Shown: positions 17,367-27,450, counted from the stretch's first letter. The stretch: 64,000 nucleotides of DNA from CAG-411 sp050875145 (GCA_050875145.1 JBNMLH010000008.1:73002-137001), one strand, 5' to 3'. Translations and numbers: made by a program. The notes: generated from the letters alone by a model not told the origin.

Positions 17367-19331
17367 ATGAATAATTGTAATATTTATTTTGAGATAGCAT
17401 CTGTATGTTTTTTGCTTCTCATGATTTGCATTATAAACATGAAGCGGCAACTAAAAATTTTTCAAAACTGGTTATTTGCAGTTGGGTTATATGCAATGCT
17501 GTTTTTGAATCTGGTGGATATTTGTTCAGGGTTATTAGGCAGGCAGATTCGGTCTGGTGCTACAGAATTAATCGGAGTATGCTATGTAAGTACAGTAATC
17601 AGTTTTCTTTTGCAGATTTTTTCATTGCAGATGATATATTCGTATATCATAGTGGTCTTAGAAGGAAAAAAGTATAAGAAACCGCAGATTATATTTTTTA
17701 CTGTTCTTTCTGTTATTTATTGTATTCTGGTAATAACGACACCAATCAGCAAATTACTGTTCTATTTGGATAAAAATGGAGCATTTCATTATGGAAGGAT
17801 GTCGTTTGTCCTTTACTGTATGCCAATTTTATTTGCGATGTATTCATTAGTATCTTTACAGATAAACAGAAAGGTACTTTCGAAGCTGGAAAAAAATTTA
17901 ATGGTATTTTTTAATGCAACGACCATATTGTTGGTATTATCCATGATTGTATTACCACAATTGCCAATTATCTATTTTTGGATTACAGTGGCAGCTACAG
18001 GGATTTTTCTTACGATGCAGTCACCAGATAGGTATTTGGATAATACAACATCTGCGTTTAATGAAGATGGATTGGTCGTTATGCTCAATGATCGAATAGA
18101 ACGGGAAAAGCCATTTTCTGTATTGTTTATGGCTGTGCATGATTTTGAAGGAATCAAGGACGGATTTACCAATGAAAACAAAAAGAGAGTATATAGCAAG
18201 ATTTGTTCTAATTTGCGATACAAAGGATTAAAGAAAAAGGATCGTCCGAAAATAGATGTATTCCGGGACAATGATAACATTTACATTATGTTTCATGAGG
18301 CAGCAAAAGCGGAAAATCTTGCGATGCAAATTGGTTCAGAAGTTACGGATGGAATTTATCTTGATGAAAATGCAAAATCGGTGAAACTGGTAGCAAAAAT
18401 GCTTTTATTTGATTTTCCAGGGCGAATTCGTACAGAAGAACAGTTTTATTCTGTTATTAAGTATTTTCTTACAGATGATTATTATAATCGTTATAACGAA
18501 ATGCAATTTATCAATGAAGAATTTTACCGAAAGAAGAAGCGCTATGATGATGTAAGACATTTGGTAGAAGAGGCAATTCGTACAGATGGAATTGAAATGT
18601 ATTATCAGCCTATTTATTCTACACAAAAGAAAGACTTTCATTCTGCGGAGGCACTGGTTCGCTTGCGGGATACAACAACTATTGGTTTTGTTTCACCAGA
18701 AGAGTTCATTCCTATTGCGGAAAAGGAACATTTGATCTTGCAACTGGAAGAGTTGATTTTACGGAAAATCTGTAGTTTTATACGGAGTGCCAATTTGCAG
18801 GAACTAGGTGTAAATTATATGGAAATTAACCTTTCTGGAAACCAATGTGTGCAGGCTGATTTGGCAGAACAGTTACAAAATCTTATAAATGAGTACAATA
18901 TTTCACCAGAGTTTATCAATTTTGAAGTGACAGAGACGGCTACGATAGACAATGGAGATTGTTTGATTCGGAATATGCAGGAATTACAGAGTCATGGTTC
19001 TACCTTTGCTTTAGATGACTATGGTTCTGGTGCATCTAACTTAAAATATTTGGTAGAATATCCATTTGAGATTGTTAAACTGGATAAAAGCATTGTTTGG
19101 ACACACTTTGGTGCGACAAATTCCAAGACGAAAGCAGTATTACCATTATCAGTGCATATGCTTCGTGAAATGAAGGTGCGTATTGTGGCAGAAGGCGTAG
19201 AAAATGCCGAGCAGAAAGAAGAATTGGAGCGAATGGGAGTGCAATATTTGCAGGGATATTATTTCTCAAAACCAATCAGTGAAGAAGAGTACATTCAATT
19301 TTTGAAAAGATACAATTGCAAACAGGCATAG
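17367..19331 (+). CDS. membrane-bound EAL-domain c-di-GMP phosphodiesterase with degenerate GGDEF
   Basis: 654 aa. The N-terminal ~1-215 has about seven hydrophobic segments and could sense a membrane signal. Residues ~225-380 look like a GGDEF fold, but the active site reads FRDNDNIYIMF instead of GGDEF, so cyclase activity is not expected. The EAL domain (~400-654) keeps the catalytic set: EALVRL, EINLSGNQ, FEVTET, LDDYGSG, VKLDKS, AEGVEN and LQGYYFSKP. It should hydrolyse c-di-GMP. The ATG at 17367 follows GGGGGAGG by 8 nt; a GTG three codons earlier overlaps that site and is less likely. Monocistronic. Confidence 0.9.
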   Translation: MNNCNIYFEIASVCFLLLMICIINMKRQLKIFQNWLFAVGLYAMLFLNLVDICSGLLGRQIRSGATELIGVCYVSTVISFLLQIFSLQMIYSYIIVVLEGKKYKKPQIIFFTVLSVIYCILVITTPISKLLFYLDKNGAFHYGRMSFVLYCMPILFAMYSLVSLQINRKVLSKLEKNLMVFFNATTILLVLSMIVLPQLPIIYFWITVAATGIFLTMQSPDRYLDNTTSAFNEDGLVVMLNDRIEREKPFSVLFMAVHDFEGIKDGFTNENKKRVYSKICSNLRYKGLKKKDRPKIDVFRDNDNIYIMFHEAAKAENLAMQIGSEVTDGIYLDENAKSVKLVAKMLLFDFPGRIRTEEQFYSVIKYFLTDDYYNRYNEMQFINEEFYRKKKRYDDVRHLVEEAIRTDGIEMYYQPIYSTQKKDFHSAEALVRLRDTTTIGFVSPEEFIPIAEKEHLILQLEELILRKICSFIRSANLQELGVNYMEINLSGNQCVQADLAEQLQNLINEYNISPEFINFEVTETATIDNGDCLIRNMQELQSHGSTFALDDYGSGASNLKYLVEYPFEIVKLDKSIVWTHFGATNSKTKAVLPLSVHMLREMKVRIVAEGVENAEQKEELERMGVQYLQGYYFSKPISEEEYIQFLKRYNCKQA

Positions 19332-19372
19332 AAGAACAGTACGTTTTGCTGGTTTGAGGCAAGTTTGAAAGG

Positions 19373-19421
19373 GTGTTGTGATTATTTTGTAGAGATTTGC
19401 TACAATAATTACAACATCTTT
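19373..19421 (+). terminator. terminator after EAL gene
   Basis: Long imperfect stem TGTTGTgATTATT...GTA / TACAATAATTACAACA with a short loop, then CTTTTCTTG. Confidence 0.7.
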
Positions 19422-19422
19422 T

Positions 19423-19440
19423 CTTGTTCTATAGAACAAG
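19423..19440. repeat. perfect 18-bp palindrome
   Basis: CTTGTTCTATAGAACAAG reads the same on both strands. It lies 46 nt before the GNAT start and directly after a terminator. It may be an operator for the GNAT-tadA pair; no regulator is assigned. Confidence 0.6.
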
Positions 19441-19486
19441 GTATCCGAAATGAATTTATTTGAAGGTGGATGGGAGAGAAGAAAAT

Positions 19487-20044
19487 ATGAATTTATATTG
19501 TGAAACAGAGCGTTTGGTTATGCAGGTACTTCCTGCCTATTATAATCATCAGGTGTTACAATTTTTTTTGGAAAACAAGGAGCATTTGGAGCCTTGGGAA
19601 GCGCAGAGAGACAAAAATTTTTATACTGCCAATTATCAGAGAGCATTGTTGGAGGCAGAGTATAATCAGATGGTACATAAAAAAATGTTACGGTATTATC
19701 TCTTTTTAAAAGACAATCCCGATTATATTATAGGAAGTGTCTGTGCCAATAATATTCGGTATGGTGCATTTGAAAGTTGTAGTATAGGATATAAAATACA
19801 CAATAAGTTTTGTGAGCAGGGATATGGAAAAGAGAGTGTGGAAAGGCTTTTAAACATATTATTTTCACAGTATGGAATGCACCGAATTGAGGCTATGGTA
19901 CATCCTAAAAATCAGCCTTCTATTGCTTTACTGGAGGGAGTTGGTTTTGAGCAGGAAGGAATTGCTAGAGAGGCGGCAAGACTTAGTGGAAGCTGGCAGG
20001 ATATGTATCGTTATAGTTTGTTGCAAAAAAGGGAGGAAAAATGA
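19487..20044 (+). CDS. GNAT family N-acetyltransferase (RimJ/RimL-like)
   Basis: 185 aa from the ATG at 19487; a TTG nine codons upstream is in frame but has a poorer context. Acetyl-CoA-binding GNAT fold with a RimJ-type order: N-terminal LYCETERLVMQVL, the beta4 segment IIGSVCANNIRYG, the pyrophosphate-binding region EQGYGKESVERLL (~115-127), and HRIEAMVHPKNQPSIALLEGVGFEQEGIARE (~138-167). Substrate is unknown; relatives acetylate ribosomal protein N-termini or small amines. It overlaps the next gene by 4 nt (ATGA), so translation of the two is probably coupled. Confidence 0.88.
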   Translation: MNLYCETERLVMQVLPAYYNHQVLQFFLENKEHLEPWEAQRDKNFYTANYQRALLEAEYNQMVHKKMLRYYLFLKDNPDYIIGSVCANNIRYGAFESCSIGYKIHNKFCEQGYGKESVERLLNILFSQYGMHRIEAMVHPKNQPSIALLEGVGFEQEGIAREAARLSGSWQDMYRYSLLQKREEK

Positions 20045-20781
20045 GAATGAAATATCAATGTCCTGTATGTGGTTATTATACTTTTGAAGAACCGGCAACT
20101 GGTAAGCATAGTATATGTCCAGTCTGTTGTTGGGAGGATGAGGGGCAGCAATATCAGTATCCTACAAAAGCGGGGACAAATTGTTCTTTGATGGATGCCA
20201 GAAGAAACTATAAGGCGTTTGGTGCTTGTTCAAAGGAAAAATTGTCTGAGGCTCGCCATCCAAAGCAGGAGGAATTGAATGGAATTCGATGGGAAAATCC
20301 CTATCAAGAAGAGTTGGCTAAGCAGGATGAAACATTTATGAAGCTTGCTTTGGAATTAGCGGAAAAAGCGGCAGCAATTGAGGAAGTTCCCATTGGTTGT
20401 GTGATTACTTATGAGGGTAGTGTTCTTGCACAGGCATATAATATGCGTAATGTAAAGAAGATGTCCCTTGCACATGCAGAAATTATGGCAATTCGGGAGG
20501 CATGTGAAAAAATGCAGGATTGGCGATTGGATGATTGTACTATGTATGTAACATTAGAACCATGTCAAATGTGTGCTGGAGCGATTGTGCAGGCAAGGAT
20601 ACCAAGAGTAGTAATTGGTGCAAAAAATAAAAAAGCAGGCTGTGCCGGTTCTGTTATAAATTTGTTACAAATGAAAGAGTTTAATCATCAAGTCGAGTTG
20701 GTAACCGGAGTGTTGGAGGAAGAATGTAGTCAGAAGATGAAGCAATTTTTTAAAACAATGCGAAAAAATAGACAAAATTAA
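20041..20781 (+). CDS. tadA: tRNA adenosine(34) deaminase fused to an N-terminal CPCC zinc-ribbon-like domain
   Basis: 246 aa, longer than the usual ~150. Residues ~1-75 match the Cys-rich CPCC family: YQCPVCGYYTFEEPATG, then ICPVCCWEDEGQQYQYP, then a third Cys region. Residues ~95-246 are TadA: zinc ligand and proton shuttle in LAHAEIMAI, and the PCxxC motif LEPCQMCAGAI, giving inosine at the wobble position of tRNA-Arg. The frame is continuous with no sign of a frameshift. CPCC proteins are normally free-standing small proteins of unknown role; the fusion suggests an added tRNA- or protein-binding function, which is inference. Coupled to the GNAT gene upstream. Confidence 0.93.
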   Translation: MRMKYQCPVCGYYTFEEPATGKHSICPVCCWEDEGQQYQYPTKAGTNCSLMDARRNYKAFGACSKEKLSEARHPKQEELNGIRWENPYQEELAKQDETFMKLALELAEKAAAIEEVPIGCVITYEGSVLAQAYNMRNVKKMSLAHAEIMAIREACEKMQDWRLDDCTMYVTLEPCQMCAGAIVQARIPRVVIGAKNKKAGCAGSVINLLQMKEFNHQVELVTGVLEEECSQKMKQFFKTMRKNRQN

Positions 20782-20838
20782 AAAAGATGTAATAAAAGTT
20801 ACAAAAATTTAAAGAATTTATTACAATATTTATGCAAC

Positions 20839-20867
20839 TTGTATAAATAAGGGAAAGGTGCTATAAT
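20839..20867 (+). promoter_or_regulatory. promoter of chemoreceptor gene
   Basis: TTGTAT at 20839-20844, 17-bp spacer, extended -10 TGC-TATAAT at 20862-20867. The leader to the ATG is about 130 nt with no recognised riboswitch. Confidence 0.7.
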
Positions 20868-21002
20868 TGTTGTTAGATAAATAAAACTATATTAAATATG
20901 CATCCATTTATTGGTAACAGGGGAATTGTTTTGTTTAGACAGGGGGGTGTATTTTGGGTAAATTCCTTTAGACTGTAGGTAGGGTGTATTAGGAGGGATA
21001 TT

Positions 21003-22724
21003 ATGAAGACAAAGGACAAAAAAAAGGACATGCATATCCGCGCAAAATTGACCAGAGGATTTTTACAAGTAGCAACAATAGGTTGTATTGCATTGGTTAT
21101 TAGTGTGATTGCACTTTTTACAATAACGAAACTGTATGCAGATGCATTAAATAATTATGGGTTTGCACAAGGGGATATTGGTAAGATGATGGTAGTCTTT
21201 TCAGAGAGTAGAAGTTCACTGCGTGCAGCAGTCGGATATAATGATGAGCAAAAGATTTCCGATGTTTTGGAGACATATGAGCAAAAGAAAGAAAAATGTG
21301 ATGAATATTATAAGAGTATAGCAAAGTATATGGTAACCAAGGAAGGTAAGGATGCATATAAGAAAATACAGGATGCATTAGATGCCTATTGGGAACAAAG
21401 TGATGTTGTTATCAAAGAGGGTGCAGTATTAGATGAAGAACAATCAAAAAGTGCACAGGAGAAAGAAAGTACACAGTTGATGCCTTTATATGATGATGCA
21501 TATGCAGCTATGACAAATTTGATGGATATTAATGTAGAAAAAGGTAATGCATTAGAGAAACAATTAGAGTTATTTACCCTTATATTGGTGATTGTTTTTG
21601 CTGTATGTATTGCTACTATATTCTACATTTCATTAAAGATTGGAAGAAAAACAGCAGACGAGTTTGCGAAACCAATGAAGGAACTTGGTGACAGACTCAA
21701 AACTTTCACGCAGGGAGATTTGGACAGTCCATTTCCTGAGTATGATGTAGATGACGAGATTGCAGAGATGATTCAGGAGACAAAAGAAATGGCAGAATCA
21801 TTGAATCTCATTATTACAGATACCGGAGAGATTATGACGAAGATGGCGAAGGGAGATTATACCGTATCGTCAAGCGTACAGGAGCGTTATGTAGGTAAAT
21901 TCAGTAATTTAATTGATGCCATGAGAACTATGAAATATCAGATGAACGATGCGTTGCATCATGTATTGGAAGCATCCAATCAGGTGACCGCCGGTGCAGA
22001 TAATCTATCCGAATCTGCACAGGATTTAGCAGAAGGGGCTACGGATCAGGCAGGAACAGTAGAAGAGTTGCAGGCGACAATTACAACAATTACCGAAGAT
22101 GTAGAGCGTACTGCTAATGATTTGAATAAATCATACCAAAATGCAAAGAAATATGCAGAAGAGGCAGATAATAGTCGTGTTGAGATGGAATCATTGATGG
22201 AAGCTATGAATCGAATTAATGAGACATCTAAGAAGATTGAGCAAATTATTTCTGACATTGAAGACATTGCCAGTCAGACGAATTTGTTATCTTTGAATGC
22301 GGCAATCGAAGCTGCAAGAGCAGGAGAAGCAGGAAAGGGCTTTGCAGTTGTTGCTGAGCAGATACGAAATCTTGCAGAACAAAGTGCGCAGTCAGCAGTT
22401 GGTACGCGTGAGTTGATTGAAGGTTCTTTGAAAGAAATCGAAGAAGGAAATAATGCAGCAGAACGTGCTACAGCAGCGATGGGAACTGTAGTAGATGGTA
22501 TAAAAGAAATTGCAGATTCTTCAAAGGTACTTAGTGAAAATTCAGGTAAGCAGGCAGAAGCTATGGAAGAGGCAGATCGTGCAGTAACTCAGATTTCAGA
22601 GGTTGTACAGACAAACTCTGCGGCATCAGAAGAGTGTTCTGCAACAAGTGAAGAATTATCTGCACAGGCAGAAAGTTTAAATCAGCTTGTTAGCCATTTC
22701 AAATTAACAGAGGCAAAAGAATAA
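21003..22724 (+). CDS. methyl-accepting chemotaxis protein, 4-helix-bundle type with tandem HAMP
   Basis: 573 aa. Membrane spans at ~20-43 and ~190-212 flank an extracellular helical domain of the four-helix-bundle type. Two HAMP-like segments follow (~213-270 and ~275-330), then a long signalling coiled coil whose tip reads EDIASQTNLLSLNAAIEAAR. That tip binds CheA/CheW in all families. No chemotaxis kinase genes are in the window, so partners lie elsewhere. The ligand cannot be told from the sequence. The start follows AGGAGGGAT. Confidence 0.95.
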   Translation: MKTKDKKKDMHIRAKLTRGFLQVATIGCIALVISVIALFTITKLYADALNNYGFAQGDIGKMMVVFSESRSSLRAAVGYNDEQKISDVLETYEQKKEKCDEYYKSIAKYMVTKEGKDAYKKIQDALDAYWEQSDVVIKEGAVLDEEQSKSAQEKESTQLMPLYDDAYAAMTNLMDINVEKGNALEKQLELFTLILVIVFAVCIATIFYISLKIGRKTADEFAKPMKELGDRLKTFTQGDLDSPFPEYDVDDEIAEMIQETKEMAESLNLIITDTGEIMTKMAKGDYTVSSSVQERYVGKFSNLIDAMRTMKYQMNDALHHVLEASNQVTAGADNLSESAQDLAEGATDQAGTVEELQATITTITEDVERTANDLNKSYQNAKKYAEEADNSRVEMESLMEAMNRINETSKKIEQIISDIEDIASQTNLLSLNAAIEAARAGEAGKGFAVVAEQIRNLAEQSAQSAVGTRELIEGSLKEIEEGNNAAERATAAMGTVVDGIKEIADSSKVLSENSGKQAEAMEEADRAVTQISEVVQTNSAASEECSATSEELSAQAESLNQLVSHFKLTEAKE

Positions 22725-22774
22725 TTTACAGATAATAATATTGAAAAACGTGTAAAAAATATCTGTTTAAAAGG

Positions 22775-22818
22775 AAAAGGAAAGACCTTATTTGAAAGAA
22801 ATGGGGGCTTTCCTTTTT
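22775..22818 (+). terminator. Rho-independent terminator
   Basis: Stem AAAAGGAAAG / CTTTCCTTTT around a GC-containing inner part, T-rich end. Confidence 0.8.
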
Positions 22819-22999
22819 GGTTTACAAAACTATGCAGATATCTTTTTCGGCTAAAATGGCAAATAGAATGTCCAAGTTTGCATCATATTGGTAATTCTGC
22901 CGGGAATATTGTTTTTGGAAAAGAGTATTTTTATTTTTTACAATCATGTATAATAAAGAAAAGACAGCAATTTAAAAGAGAGGAAGCGTGAGAGAAAGA

Positions 23000-24172
23000 A
23001 TGCGGATGTTTCATATTTCAGATTTGCATATAGGAAAGCAATTACATGCCTATAATCTATATCAGAGTCAGAGAGATGTATTGGGACAGATTGTAGAACA
23101 GGCAAAGGAAAAAAGACCAGATGTAATTTTGATTGCAGGGGATATATATGATAAGGCAGCACCTTCAGGGGAAGCCTATGAATTGTTTGATTGGTTTTTA
23201 AGTGAATTGGCGGGGATTACACCTATGATACCCGTTTTAATCATTGCAGGTAATCATGATAATGCACAACGATTAAAGTTTGCCAGTGGATTTTTGGAAC
23301 GGCACCAGATTTATGTAGCTACTATGCCGCCTAGGACAGAGGAAGAATATATTCAAAAGATTGTGTTGCGGGATGCATATGGGGAGGTAAATTTTTATCT
23401 TCTTCCATTTACAAAACCAGGGTATGTGCGTCAACTGGTGGCAGAAGAAAAAGAAGCGCTTAGTTATGATGAGGCAATCAAACGATTACTTGACAGAGAA
23501 CAGATTGATCTGACAAAGCGAAATGTATTACTTTCACATCAATTTTATGTGGCAAACGGACAGAAGCCAGAGAAATCAGATTCGGAGCTTACTTATATTT
23601 CTGTAGGTGGATTAGATAGTATAGATATTGCACATGTGCAAAAGTTTGATTATGTAGCATTGGGGCATATTCACAAACCACAGCAGATGGGAGAGTCTTA
23701 TATACGTTATTGTGGAACACCATACAAGTATTCGGTAAGTGAGGAACGGGACAAGAAGGGGATTCTCATGGTTGAATTGGGAGAAAAGGGGAGTGAGAAT
23801 CAGTATGAGAGGATACCTCTTATTGGAAATCCCGATGTGCGTAGTATAAAAGGAACCATGCAGGAGATTTTGGAGGCTGCCACAGAGGAAAATCGACAAG
23901 ATTACGTGAGTATTACGTTGACAGATGATGATGTATTTCATGCAAAAGAGACATTGGAGGAAGTCTATCCTCATATTTTGGAGATCCATGTAGATAATGA
24001 GCGTACAAGAAAACGGTTGGAACAGACGGTGGGAGAAAAGAAAGCATTTACACCGATGGAGGCGTTTATGTCCTTTTATCAAGAGATGAATGATGTACCG
24101 TTAAGCTCAGAAGAAGAAAATGTCATGTTGGAAGTGTTAAAAGAAGCGCAGGAGGAAATGCAGGAAGAATAG
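23000..24172 (+). CDS. sbcD: exonuclease SbcCD subunit D (Mre11-like nuclease)
   Basis: 390 aa from ATG 23000 (MRMFHISDLHIGK). A GTG four codons upstream is possible and sits closer to AGAGGAAG. Metallophosphoesterase with the Mre11 motif order: SDLHIGK, AGDIYDKAAPS, AGNHDNAQRL, LSHQFYVANG, ALGHIHKPQ. It works with SbcC to cut DNA hairpins and protein-blocked ends, important for palindrome processing during replication. sbcC starts 12 nt downstream, so the two form one complex and one operon. Confidence 0.96.
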   Translation: MRMFHISDLHIGKQLHAYNLYQSQRDVLGQIVEQAKEKRPDVILIAGDIYDKAAPSGEAYELFDWFLSELAGITPMIPVLIIAGNHDNAQRLKFASGFLERHQIYVATMPPRTEEEYIQKIVLRDAYGEVNFYLLPFTKPGYVRQLVAEEKEALSYDEAIKRLLDREQIDLTKRNVLLSHQFYVANGQKPEKSDSELTYISVGGLDSIDIAHVQKFDYVALGHIHKPQQMGESYIRYCGTPYKYSVSEERDKKGILMVELGEKGSENQYERIPLIGNPDVRSIKGTMQEILEAATEENRQDYVSITLTDDDVFHAKETLEEVYPHILEIHVDNERTRKRLEQTVGEKKAFTPMEAFMSFYQEMNDVPLSSEEENVMLEVLKEAQEEMQEE

Positions 24173-24184
24173 AGGAGGAGACAG

Positions 24185-27100
24185 ATGAGACCAATTTATA
24201 TAGAGATGGATGCCTTTGGTTCTTATGTACATGAAGCCATTGACTTTTCACAGGTGGATCATGGACTGTTTTTGATAACTGGGGACACAGGTGCAGGAAA
24301 GACTACGATATTTGATGCAATCACATTTGCTTTATATGGAGAAACCAGTGGGAAAAAAAGGGATGGAAAGATGATGCGTAGTCAGTATGCTGCTCCAAAT
24401 CAAAAGACACAAGTAAGGTTTCGCTTTTTATATGCAGGAGAGACATATGAAATTATCAGAACCCCAGAGCAGCCTAAATATAAAAAGAAAAAAGAGGGAG
24501 AGGGCTATGAGCGTTTAAAGACGAATCAACAACCCACCGTACAGTTGATATTACCCAATGGAGAGGAATATCCGGGAAAGTTGCGAGAGGTAAATGCTCG
24601 GATTGAGCAACTGATTGGGCTAAATGGAGAACAGTTTACGCAGGTTGCTATGTTAGCACAGGGCGACTTTATGAAATTACTTTTGGCAAGCTCCAAAGAG
24701 AGAAAAGAGATTTTTGCTAAGATTTTTGATACTAGACTGTATGGAATTGTGGCGGATTTGATAACAAAACGTTTTAATCAGGCAAAAGATGCATTGTCAA
24801 AAAATCAAGAGGGAATTGTACATGCATTCTCGCAGATTTCGCTTGTAAAGGATAGTGCTTATGAGGAAGTCTGGAATGGAGATACCTATAGGGCGAGATT
24901 TAGCGAAACCGATCAGGAAGGATTGTTACAGGTAGTAGCAAATATTTGTAAAGAAACAAAGGAACGGCAGAAATTGGTACAATCTGAAAAAGCAACCGTA
25001 GAAAAGAAGTTGGAGCAGATACAGCAGATGTTGGATGCCGCTAATACGGTAAATCGCCAGTTTGAAGAATTAGAACAGCAAAAAAAAGAACAGGAAAAGT
25101 TGCAAAAGGAAGAGACTGCAATTCAGGATAAAAAGATTCAGATTGCAAATGGAGAAAGAGCCGCAGGAGTAGAGCGTTTTTACGAGGCAAAAAAAGGAAA
25201 AGAAAAAGAATGGGATACAACAAAACAACAGTTAGAACAGGGAACACAATGGGTAGAGCTGCACAGGGAGCAGTTAGTGCAACTGGAACTAAAATATAAG
25301 AAAGCTGCACAGGAGTTGGAGGAAAAATCCGTACCGTTGCAGAATGAGCAGAATCGTATTCAGGAGCAACTTCCCAATTATGATAAAAAAGAAAAATTAA
25401 AGGAGGAATGTAAGAAACTGCAGGAAGCAATTGCTACAGAGGAAAAGAAAAAGCAACAGTTGGAAGAAACTTTGCAAAAAGCAGATGCAGCTTATGAGGG
25501 AAAGGAAAAAGAATTACAGACATTACAGGAGCAGGCAAAGGATTTACAGGTAATTTTGCTGGAGGAAAAGCAATTAGCACAAAGAAAACAGGATATAGAT
25601 GCATTGCTTGTTTTGGAAGAAAAATTAAAGGTGCTTACGGAAAAAGAGAAAAAAGAGGGAACGATTTTGCGGCAGGCACAGAGAAGGCAGCAGGAGATAG
25701 AAGAGGAATATAATCGAATCTATGATGTGTTTATGCATAATCAGGTAGCATTTTTGAGACAACAACTGCAGGAGGGGATGCCTTGTCCTGTGTGTGGAAG
25801 TGTGCATCATGAGCCCAAAATGTGGACAGAAGAAGAAAACAACGAAGAAAATGTGGATAAAGAATATCTAAAAAAGATGGAGGAAAAGAAAAAGAAGGCA
25901 TCCGAGGAGAGAGAACGGGCAAATGTTGGTTATGAGCGAACAAAACAGGAGTGGAAAATAAAAGAGGAGGAGTGGAAGCGGAGCAAGGAGCGTTTGTTTG
26001 GAGAGAAAGAAGTTTCTCTTTTAGAGGAGCAAAAACAAGTAAAACAGCAGTTGGAGCAATGCGAGAAGGCAAAGAAGAAGGCAGAGAAAGACAGCATTCA
26101 AATAAAACAGCTAGAAAAGTGGGTGGAAAATTACCAGACCAAGCGAGGCAGTCATGAAAAGAAAATGAAAGATACTGCGGAACAGCTTACAAAACAGCAG
26201 GTGTCTCTGGCAACTCTAACAGCAAAATATACGGCAGTTTCGGAGCAGTTACCATTTGCTGAAAAAAGGGAAGCACAGGAACGCTTACATCTTTTAATGG
26301 CACAGTATGACAAATTGGTTACAGCGAAGAAGGAAAGCCAGTCCCGCTACGAACAAGAAAAGGCAGAAATGGATAAAAGGCAGGGACAATTACAGCAATT
26401 AGAGAAACATGCAGATGGTTTGAAAAAAGAATTGGAAAGTGTGATAAAGGCGTATGAGGAACAGCTTTTGAAAGCTGGATTTGCTGATACAAAGCAATAT
26501 CAGGATGCCTATCTTTCGCCCAAAGATATAGAAAGACTACGACAAGAAGTAAGCAGCTTTCAGGAAAAGCAAATTCGTTTGACAGAGCGTATTCGACATC
26601 TTACAGAGCAAACGGCTGGAAAAGAACCGCTGGATATAACCGAATATAAGGAAAAGAAAGAACAATTGCAGGAAGAAAAGAGTTTGGTAGAAAGACAGGG
26701 AAATGAAATTTATCATCTGGTTACAACGAACGAGGAAGCCAAGAAGATTGGAAAGGCTCTTTATAAGGAAAGAGTGGGTTTGTTGGAATCAGGAAATGTT
26801 TTACAAAAGCTTTATAATACCGTAAATGGAAAATTAGCTGGAAAACATCTTACCTTTCAAACGTATATGCAGCGGGAATTTTTTAAAGAAATTATTGAAC
26901 GTGCCAATATGCGGCTTGTAAAAATGTCCGGGCAGCAGTTTCTTCTCCAATGCCGTAATATAGAAGACTTGGGTGCACAGGGCGAAGTGGGATTGGATTT
27001 GGATATTTATAGCCTGATGACAGATCAGGTTCGTGATGTAAAAACTTTGTCTGGTGGAGAATCTTTTTTGGCATCTCTTTCTATGGCATTGGGAATGGCG

Positions 27101-27352
27101 GATATGATACAGAATAGTAATGGTGCAGTTCACTTAGATACTATGTTTATTGATGAAGGATTTGGTTCGCTTAGTGATGAAACGAGAAATGAAGCAATCG
27201 ACATTTTGAATGAATTGTCGGAAGGAAAAAGGTTAGTTGGCATTATTTCTCATGTCAGTGAATTAAAAAATCAGGTAGGTACCAAACTGATTATTGAAAA
27301 GACCAGCAGGGGAAGTCATCATAAATGGGAAATGGATAACGGGATTGTTTAA
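24185..27352 (+). CDS. sbcC: exonuclease SbcCD subunit C (Rad50-like ATPase)
   Basis: 1055 aa SMC-like protein. Walker A GDTGAGKTTIFDAITFALYG is at ~34-53 and Walker B with FIDEGFGSLSDE near ~1000; the ABC signature TLSGGESFLASLSMAL precedes it. Between them lie two long coiled-coil arms rich in Glu/Lys/Gln, joined by a zinc hook CPVCG at ~residue 530 that dimerises two SbcC molecules. ATP-driven clamp for SbcD. The start lies 7 nt after GAGGAGG. Long hairpin elements found in this window would be substrates for such a nuclease, which is only a contextual remark. Confidence 0.97.
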   Translation: MRPIYIEMDAFGSYVHEAIDFSQVDHGLFLITGDTGAGKTTIFDAITFALYGETSGKKRDGKMMRSQYAAPNQKTQVRFRFLYAGETYEIIRTPEQPKYKKKKEGEGYERLKTNQQPTVQLILPNGEEYPGKLREVNARIEQLIGLNGEQFTQVAMLAQGDFMKLLLASSKERKEIFAKIFDTRLYGIVADLITKRFNQAKDALSKNQEGIVHAFSQISLVKDSAYEEVWNGDTYRARFSETDQEGLLQVVANICKETKERQKLVQSEKATVEKKLEQIQQMLDAANTVNRQFEELEQQKKEQEKLQKEETAIQDKKIQIANGERAAGVERFYEAKKGKEKEWDTTKQQLEQGTQWVELHREQLVQLELKYKKAAQELEEKSVPLQNEQNRIQEQLPNYDKKEKLKEECKKLQEAIATEEKKKQQLEETLQKADAAYEGKEKELQTLQEQAKDLQVILLEEKQLAQRKQDIDALLVLEEKLKVLTEKEKKEGTILRQAQRRQQEIEEEYNRIYDVFMHNQVAFLRQQLQEGMPCPVCGSVHHEPKMWTEEENNEENVDKEYLKKMEEKKKKASEERERANVGYERTKQEWKIKEEEWKRSKERLFGEKEVSLLEEQKQVKQQLEQCEKAKKKAEKDSIQIKQLEKWVENYQTKRGSHEKKMKDTAEQLTKQQVSLATLTAKYTAVSEQLPFAEKREAQERLHLLMAQYDKLVTAKKESQSRYEQEKAEMDKRQGQLQQLEKHADGLKKELESVIKAYEEQLLKAGFADTKQYQDAYLSPKDIERLRQEVSSFQEKQIRLTERIRHLTEQTAGKEPLDITEYKEKKEQLQEEKSLVERQGNEIYHLVTTNEEAKKIGKALYKERVGLLESGNVLQKLYNTVNGKLAGKHLTFQTYMQREFFKEIIERANMRLVKMSGQQFLLQCRNIEDLGAQGEVGLDLDIYSLMTDQVRDVKTLSGGESFLASLSMALGMADMIQNSNGAVHLDTMFIDEGFGSLSDETRNEAIDILNELSEGKRLVGIISHVSELKNQVGTKLIIEKTSRGSHHKWEMDNGIV

Positions 27353-27450
27353 TCTTTTATAGATAATAGGAAAATTTTGTGATAAGATGTTGAAGGAATG
27401 GTTACAGCAAACCAAACTGATAGATTAAAAGGGGAAAGGAAAGTAGTTTT

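Noticed and set aside
20868..21002. Possible riboswitch in the chemoreceptor leader
   Set aside because: Short AT-rich leader without recognisable aptamer core.
23612..24082. 156-codon minus-strand frame in sbcD
   Set aside because: Antisense shadow of a certain gene.
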